Source of the DNA: Nevskiales bacterium
GTDB taxonomy: Bacteria > Pseudomonadota > Gammaproteobacteria > Nevskiales > Nevskiaceae
NCBI GenBank assembly: GCA_028698335.1
Contig: JAQVDP010000004.1
Span: forward strand, 186,001 to 250,000
DNA length: 64,000 bases
Reading direction: 5' to 3'
Shown here: positions 60,791-64,000 of the stretch, one piece after another
Numbering within the stretch: the stretch's first letter is position 1
Layout of the letters: the number at the start of each line of letters is the position of its first letter
Notes under the pieces: generated by a model
Seen by the model: only the letters and a program-made list of their open reading frames with translations
What the model was told of the DNA's origin: nothing
Databases searched by the model: none
Position numbers and translations under genes: made by a program

Positions 60791-61830
60791 TCAACGCCAC
60801 CAGCTACCAGCCATCCGGACTGCTGCGCCATGCGCAGATTCAATCGGTGCTGGCCAGCAAAAGCCCGCGCAAGCGCATCTGGCGCCGCCGCGGCAACGGC
60901 ATGGAGGCGGCAGCCCAGCCACATGTCCTGGACGCGGGCGACGGCATCCGTCTGAGCGGATACTGGTCGCCACAGGCCGACGCGGCGGCGTCGCGTGGAC
61001 TGGTCGTACTGATCCATGGCTGGGAGGGCTGTCACGACTCCGCCTACCTCTACTCGATGGCCTGCGCGCTCTACGCGGCCGGCTACTCGGTGTTCCGGCT
61101 CAACCTCCGCGACCATGGCGGCACGCATCATCTCAACCGCGAGGTCTTCCACTCGGCGCGCATCGACGAAGTCGTCGGCGCGATCCGCGCCACGCAGGCA
61201 TTCGAACCCAGGTCGCCTCTCTACGTCGTCGGATTCTCCCTGGGCGGCAACTTCGCGCTGCGCGTCGGCATCCACGGCCCCGCCACCGGGGTCGTTCCGC
61301 AGCTGTCGGTCGGCATCTGTCCGTCGATCAATCCGCGCTCGACCATTGAGGCGATTGATACCGGTTCGGCGATGTTCCGCTGGTACTTCGCGGACAAATG
61401 GCGCAAGACCGTACGTGCCAAGATCGCCGCCTGGCCCGAGTACGCGGATCAGGGTGAAACCTATCTGCGCCCCGACAGCCTCCTGGAAATCACCCGCCGA
61501 TTTGCCGAGGAGCAGACCGGATACGGCAGTATCGATGACTACCTGGCGGCCTACACGCTCGACCACGACCGCCTGACCAGCGCCCCGTCGCCCCTGGCGA
61601 TCATCACCGCCGCCGATGATCCGGTCATTCCGATCCGTGACTTCCGGGGCCTGACCGCACGGGGCTCATTGCGGAACCTCGACGTCACCCGTCACGGCGG
61701 CCACTGTGGATTCATCGAGAACCTGCGCATGCAGAGCTGGGCCGAAACCCGCACGCTGGAACTGCTGGACTCGGCGTCCGAGAGCGCTGCGCGCGGCGCT
61801 GCGATGGCACCGGCCTCGCAACCCGGCTGA
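60787..61830 (+). CDS. yheT: YheT-type alpha/beta hydrolase
   Basis: Alpha/beta-fold hydrolase of the UPF0017/YheT family, 347 aa. N-terminal LLRHAQIQSVLAS with the following RRRGNGME is the family opening; LIHGWEGCHDSAY is the oxyanion HG motif; the nucleophile elbow is VGFSLGGNFALR (Ser); Asp in ITAADDPVIP and His in HGGHCGF complete a triad. Start GTG at 60787 overlaps the dapE stop. Substrate unknown; relatives are putative esterases. Last gene before the tRNAs. Confidence 0.88.
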   Translation: MINATSYQPSGLLRHAQIQSVLASKSPRKRIWRRRGNGMEAAAQPHVLDAGDGIRLSGYWSPQADAAASRGLVVLIHGWEGCHDSAYLYSMACALYAAGYSVFRLNLRDHGGTHHLNREVFHSARIDEVVGAIRATQAFEPRSPLYVVGFSLGGNFALRVGIHGPATGVVPQLSVGICPSINPRSTIEAIDTGSAMFRWYFADKWRKTVRAKIAAWPEYADQGETYLRPDSLLEITRRFAEEQTGYGSIDDYLAAYTLDHDRLTSAPSPLAIITAADDPVIPIRDFRGLTARGSLRNLDVTRHGGHCGFIENLRMQSWAETRTLELLDSASESAARGAAMAPASQPG

Positions 61831-61950
61831 ACCGCACAGAACCCGCCGCACCCCTGACGGCGAGCGCCCGATCGCCGTCGCGGCGCCTGATCAGTGGATG
61901 TTTCGTCATCCCGTTTCCCGGCCGCGCAGCCATGTCGAGAGCAGTTCCGC

Positions 61951-61956
61951 TACAAT
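61951..61956 (+). promoter_or_regulatory. -10 element of tRNA-Ser
   Basis: TACAAT lies 22 bp before the tRNA-Ser 5' end, followed by a GC-rich CGCGCCC discriminator. No good -35 is seen at 16-18 bp. Confidence 0.45.
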
Positions 61957-61978
61957 CGCGCCCGGTCGAACCGCAGAC

Positions 61979-62066
61979 GGAGAGGTGGCAGAGTGGTCGA
62001 TTGCGGCGGTCTTGAAAACCGTTGAACCGCGAGGTTCCGGGGGTTCGAATCCCTCCCTCTCCGCCA
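61979..62066 (+). tRNA. tRNA-Ser(UGA)
   Basis: 88-nt class II tRNA. The acceptor stem GGAGAGG pairs with CCTCTCC, then discriminator G and encoded CCA (62064-62066). The anticodon loop CTTGAAA gives anticodon TGA (62013-62015). It has a long variable arm, as expected for serine, and the T loop GTTCGAATC. Confidence 0.97.
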
Positions 62067-62138
62067 ACCTGTCGACGCCGTGGCTCATCCCGGCGCAGAC
62101 GGACGGTCCGATGATCTGCGATCGACGTGGTCCAGCCA

Positions 62139-62167
62139 TTGTGATCAGGTGGACGCCCCCCTATAAT
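62139..62167 (+). promoter_or_regulatory. Sigma-70 promoter of tRNA-Thr
   Basis: TTGTGA (62139-62144), a 17-bp spacer, then a perfect TATAAT (62162-62167), followed by a GC-rich discriminator CGCGCCCCC. The tRNA begins 12 bp after the -10. Confidence 0.85.
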
Positions 62168-62179
62168 CGCGCCCCCGAT

Positions 62180-62255
<76 letters not shown>

Positions 62256-62621
62256 CCTCTTTCGCCCCGCCTTGCGGAGGCTGCCGAGCCGGATGCCAAC
62301 AGCAAGCCCGGCCGTCACGCAACGCGCGTGACACGCCCTTCGGGAGGCTACACGACTACAGGTGCGCTGCCGCAACAGCGCCGCGGCCGTGGCCGATGCG
62401 CATCCGCTTCATCCACAGCGCAGCCGGTAATAAATTCCATACAAACAATGCCATCCCTGTGATAGCCTGAGTGCTTTCTCAGGGAACGGATTCCAGGGGT
62501 GGGGAGCCATGGATCGGGCCGTACCGTATTTCATCGCCTCCCGGCACCGCCGGTCCGGGGCTCGTGGCCTTTCGTCTGCGATCGTCTATTTCCTACAGCC
62601 GGCTTCCGGGATTCTTGCTCA
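62256..62621. other. Intergenic region between tRNA-Thr and the pilin operon
   Basis: 366 bp without a gene. It contains a perfect 7-bp inverted repeat GTCACGC-N5-GCGTGAC (62314-62332), which has no T-run and may end the tRNA transcript or bind a regulator, and an AT-richer patch near 62430-62480 that could hold the pilin promoter (TGTGATAGC resembles an extended -10). I found no sigma-54 GG-N10-GC pattern close to the pilin start. The region upstream of the pilin ATG is open in frame but unlike prepilins. Confidence 0.5.
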
Positions 62622-63143
62622 ATGAATGCGGAACGAGGCTTCACCCTGCTTGAATTGATCGTGACGGTCGTCGTCGCGTCGATTCTCCTGACGGTCGCCG
62701 TTCCCTCCTTCACGACGCTGATTCGCAGCAATCGCGCCGCGTCGGAAGCCAATGCGCTGCTGACCATGCTCACGCTCGCCCGCAGCGAAGCGATCAAGCG
62801 CAATGCCGCCGTCGTCCTCTGCCGCTCCACCAGCGGCACGGCCTGTGCGTCCGGGTCCGGAGACTGGAACAGCGGCGTGATGGTCTATGTCGATCAGGAT
62901 GGAGACGGCGCGTACAACAACTCGGACGTCATCGTACAGGCGGCGATCCCGCTGAGCGCGGTCAGCTCGATCACGTTCAACGCCGGATCGTGGCTCAATT
63001 TCAACCCAAACGGCTCCACCAACAAATTCGGCTCGTTCACGATCACACCTGCCAACGACACGAACTACACACGGAAAGTCGTACTCAGCCCCACCGGCCG
63101 ACCCCGAATCTGTGATCCCGCCAAGGACGCCACATGCACCTGA
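62622..63143 (+). CDS. fimT: Type IV minor pilin, FimT/GspH family
   Basis: Prepilin-like protein of 173 aa. The leader is very short (MNAERG), then the processing site G/FTLLE with Glu5 of the mature protein, the hydrophobic helix (LIVTVVVASILLTVAVPSF), and a GspH-type beta domain with DQDGDGAYNNSD and a Cys pair at the end. The ATG at 62622 is chosen because it gives a proper prepilin leader. It overlaps pilV by 10 bp and begins the fimT-pilV-pilW set that primes type IV pilus assembly. Confidence 0.88.
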   Translation: MNAERGFTLLELIVTVVVASILLTVAVPSFTTLIRSNRAASEANALLTMLTLARSEAIKRNAAVVLCRSTSGTACASGSGDWNSGVMVYVDQDGDGAYNNSDVIVQAAIPLSAVSSITFNAGSWLNFNPNGSTNKFGSFTITPANDTNYTRKVVLSPTGRPRICDPAKDATCT

Positions 63144-63679
63144 ACCCGCCAGCCAAGCACCAGCATGGTGTCAGCCTGATCGAGGTGCTGATCGCCATCG
63201 TCGTGATCGCATTCGGCCTGCTGGGCATCGCCGGCCTGCAGACGACCGCGCTCGCCAACAATTATCTGGCCTACCAGTCCACACAGGCGGTCATGCTCGC
63301 GGAAAGCATGGTCGACAGGATGCGCGCCAACACCGAGGGCGTCGAAAACTATCTCCTCTCCCCCGGCAGCACGCCGTCGAGCCCGGCCAAGAACTGCGCG
63401 ACGGCGGCATGCACCAGCAGCGAGCTGGCGGCATGGGATATCGCGCAGTGGGTATCGATGGTCGGCGGCGGCAAGTTCACCAACCTGCCCGCCGGACCGC
63501 AGGCGCTGATGCCCGACGGCAAGGCGTCGATCGTCTGCTCCGACAGCCCCTGCACCCGCGAATCGGTCCGGATCATCACGGTCTACTGGGACCCGGACCG
63601 CACCGGCGCCAGCACTTACACCTGCAAGGCGGACGTGACGACCGACTACCGCTGCTACCGCCTGACCTACGCGCCATGA
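63134..63679 (+). CDS. pilV: Type IV pilus minor pilin PilV
   Basis: 181 aa. Leader up to QHG, processing site G/VSLIE with the conserved Glu, N-terminal helix (VLIAIVVIAFGLLGIAGLQTTAL), then a globular domain with several Cys. PilV initiates pilus assembly together with PilW and PilX, and tethers PilY1. Overlaps fimT at the start, and its stop overlaps the pilW ATG (ATGA). Confidence 0.9.
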   Translation: MHLNPPAKHQHGVSLIEVLIAIVVIAFGLLGIAGLQTTALANNYLAYQSTQAVMLAESMVDRMRANTEGVENYLLSPGSTPSSPAKNCATAACTSSELAAWDIAQWVSMVGGGKFTNLPAGPQALMPDGKASIVCSDSPCTRESVRIITVYWDPDRTGASTYTCKADVTTDYRCYRLTYAP

Positions 63680-64000
63680 AGCCAATCCGCCTGTCCATCG
63701 GCTCGGGGGCTCAACGGGGCCTGTCGCTGGTCGAACTGCTGATTTCGATCACACTCGGCCTGATCCTGCTGGCCGGCATCACCCAGATCTTCGTCAGCAG
63801 CAAGCAGGGCTACCGCGTCCAGCAGAGCAACAGCGAGCTGCAGGAGAACGGTCGCTACGCAATGGAGTACATCGGTCAGGCGATCCGCCACGCCGATTTC
63901 TGGGGCGGCGTCGAGGCGTCGACCCTGCTCGTCAGGGGAACCGTGGACGGCCCCGCCGGTGCCACCACCTGCACGTCGGGCTGGCTCACCGATGTTACGA
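63676..64000 (+). CDS. pilW: Type IV pilus minor pilin PilW, partial (cut by window end)
   Basis: The first 108 codons are present. Leader MKPIRLSIGSGAQRG, processing site G/LSLVE, N-terminal helix (LLISITLGLILLAGITQIFV), then the typical PilW stretch NSELQENGRYAMEYIGQAIRHADFWG. ATG at 63676 overlaps the pilV stop (ATGA). PilX and PilY1 would be expected next, outside the window. Confidence 0.88.
   Translation, partial: MKPIRLSIGSGAQRGLSLVELLISITLGLILLAGITQIFVSSKQGYRVQQSNSELQENGRYAMEYIGQAIRHADFWGGVEASTLLVRGTVDGPAGATTCTSGWLTDVT

Noticed and set aside
62314-62332. Inverted repeat after tRNA-Thr as an intrinsic terminator
   Set aside because: No T-run follows on either strand; kept only as an unexplained inverted repeat.

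Overview
The window is about 64 kb of high-GC chromosomal DNA from a gammaproteobacterium. Its gene order matches the Pseudomonas/Xanthomonas form of a conserved housekeeping block: glnD-map / rpsB-tsf-pyrH-frr-uppS-cdsA-dxr-rseP-bamA-skp-lpxD-fabZ-lpxA-lpxB-rnhB-dnaE-accA-tilS-pyrG-kdsA / eno-ftsB-ispD-ispF, with a surE-pcm-yqaA-nlpD block further on. The yqaA gene between pcm and nlpD, and the envelope gene content, suggest a lineage near Xanthomonadales/Nevskiales. This is inferred from synteny only; no 16S rRNA gene is present.

Layout. 1-4.5 kb: end of a suf operon (sufS), then a 1050-residue membrane protein with degenerate GGDEF and EAL domains. 4.5-10 kb (minus): alaC-hom-thrC-recJ, i.e. 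amino-acid biosynthesis plus a repair exonuclease. 10.1-12.9 kb (minus): surE-pcm-yqaA-nlpD without the rpoS that usually follows. 12.9-14.2 kb: an Smr-domain gene and a TetR regulator. 14.3-25.5 kb (minus): a self-contained TonB module. 25.9-54.9 kb (minus): the ispF-to-rpsB housekeeping block, interrupted only by a plus-strand secreted M4 metalloprotease at 29.1-31.7 kb. 55.1-61.8 kb (plus): map, glnD, dapD, dapE, yheT. 62-64 kb (plus): tRNA-Ser(UGA), tRNA-Thr(CGU) and the start of a type IV minor pilin operon (fimT-pilV-pilW, the last cut by the window edge).

The most interesting region is 14.3-25.8 kb. It encodes a TonB-dependent receptor with N-terminal accessory domains, a 908-residue poly-Gly lipoprotein made of two near-identical halves of about 440 residues, and a six-gene energising operon (DUF3450, long TtpC-like ExbB, ExbB, ExbD, TonB, TPR protein) of the Vibrio TonB2 type. 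All three transcription units are preceded by Pho-box-like arrays of 7-bp repeats spaced by 11 bp (CTGTCAT-type). In two of them the array is followed after exactly 10 bp by the same -10-like hexamer, TAGCCT. I infer a phosphate-starvation-induced surface capture and import system. It sits where truD would be expected between ispF and surE.

Housekeeping genes are tightly packed, with many ATGA or GTGA start/stop overlaps. I see no insertion sequences, CRISPR arrays, prophage genes or rRNA genes.
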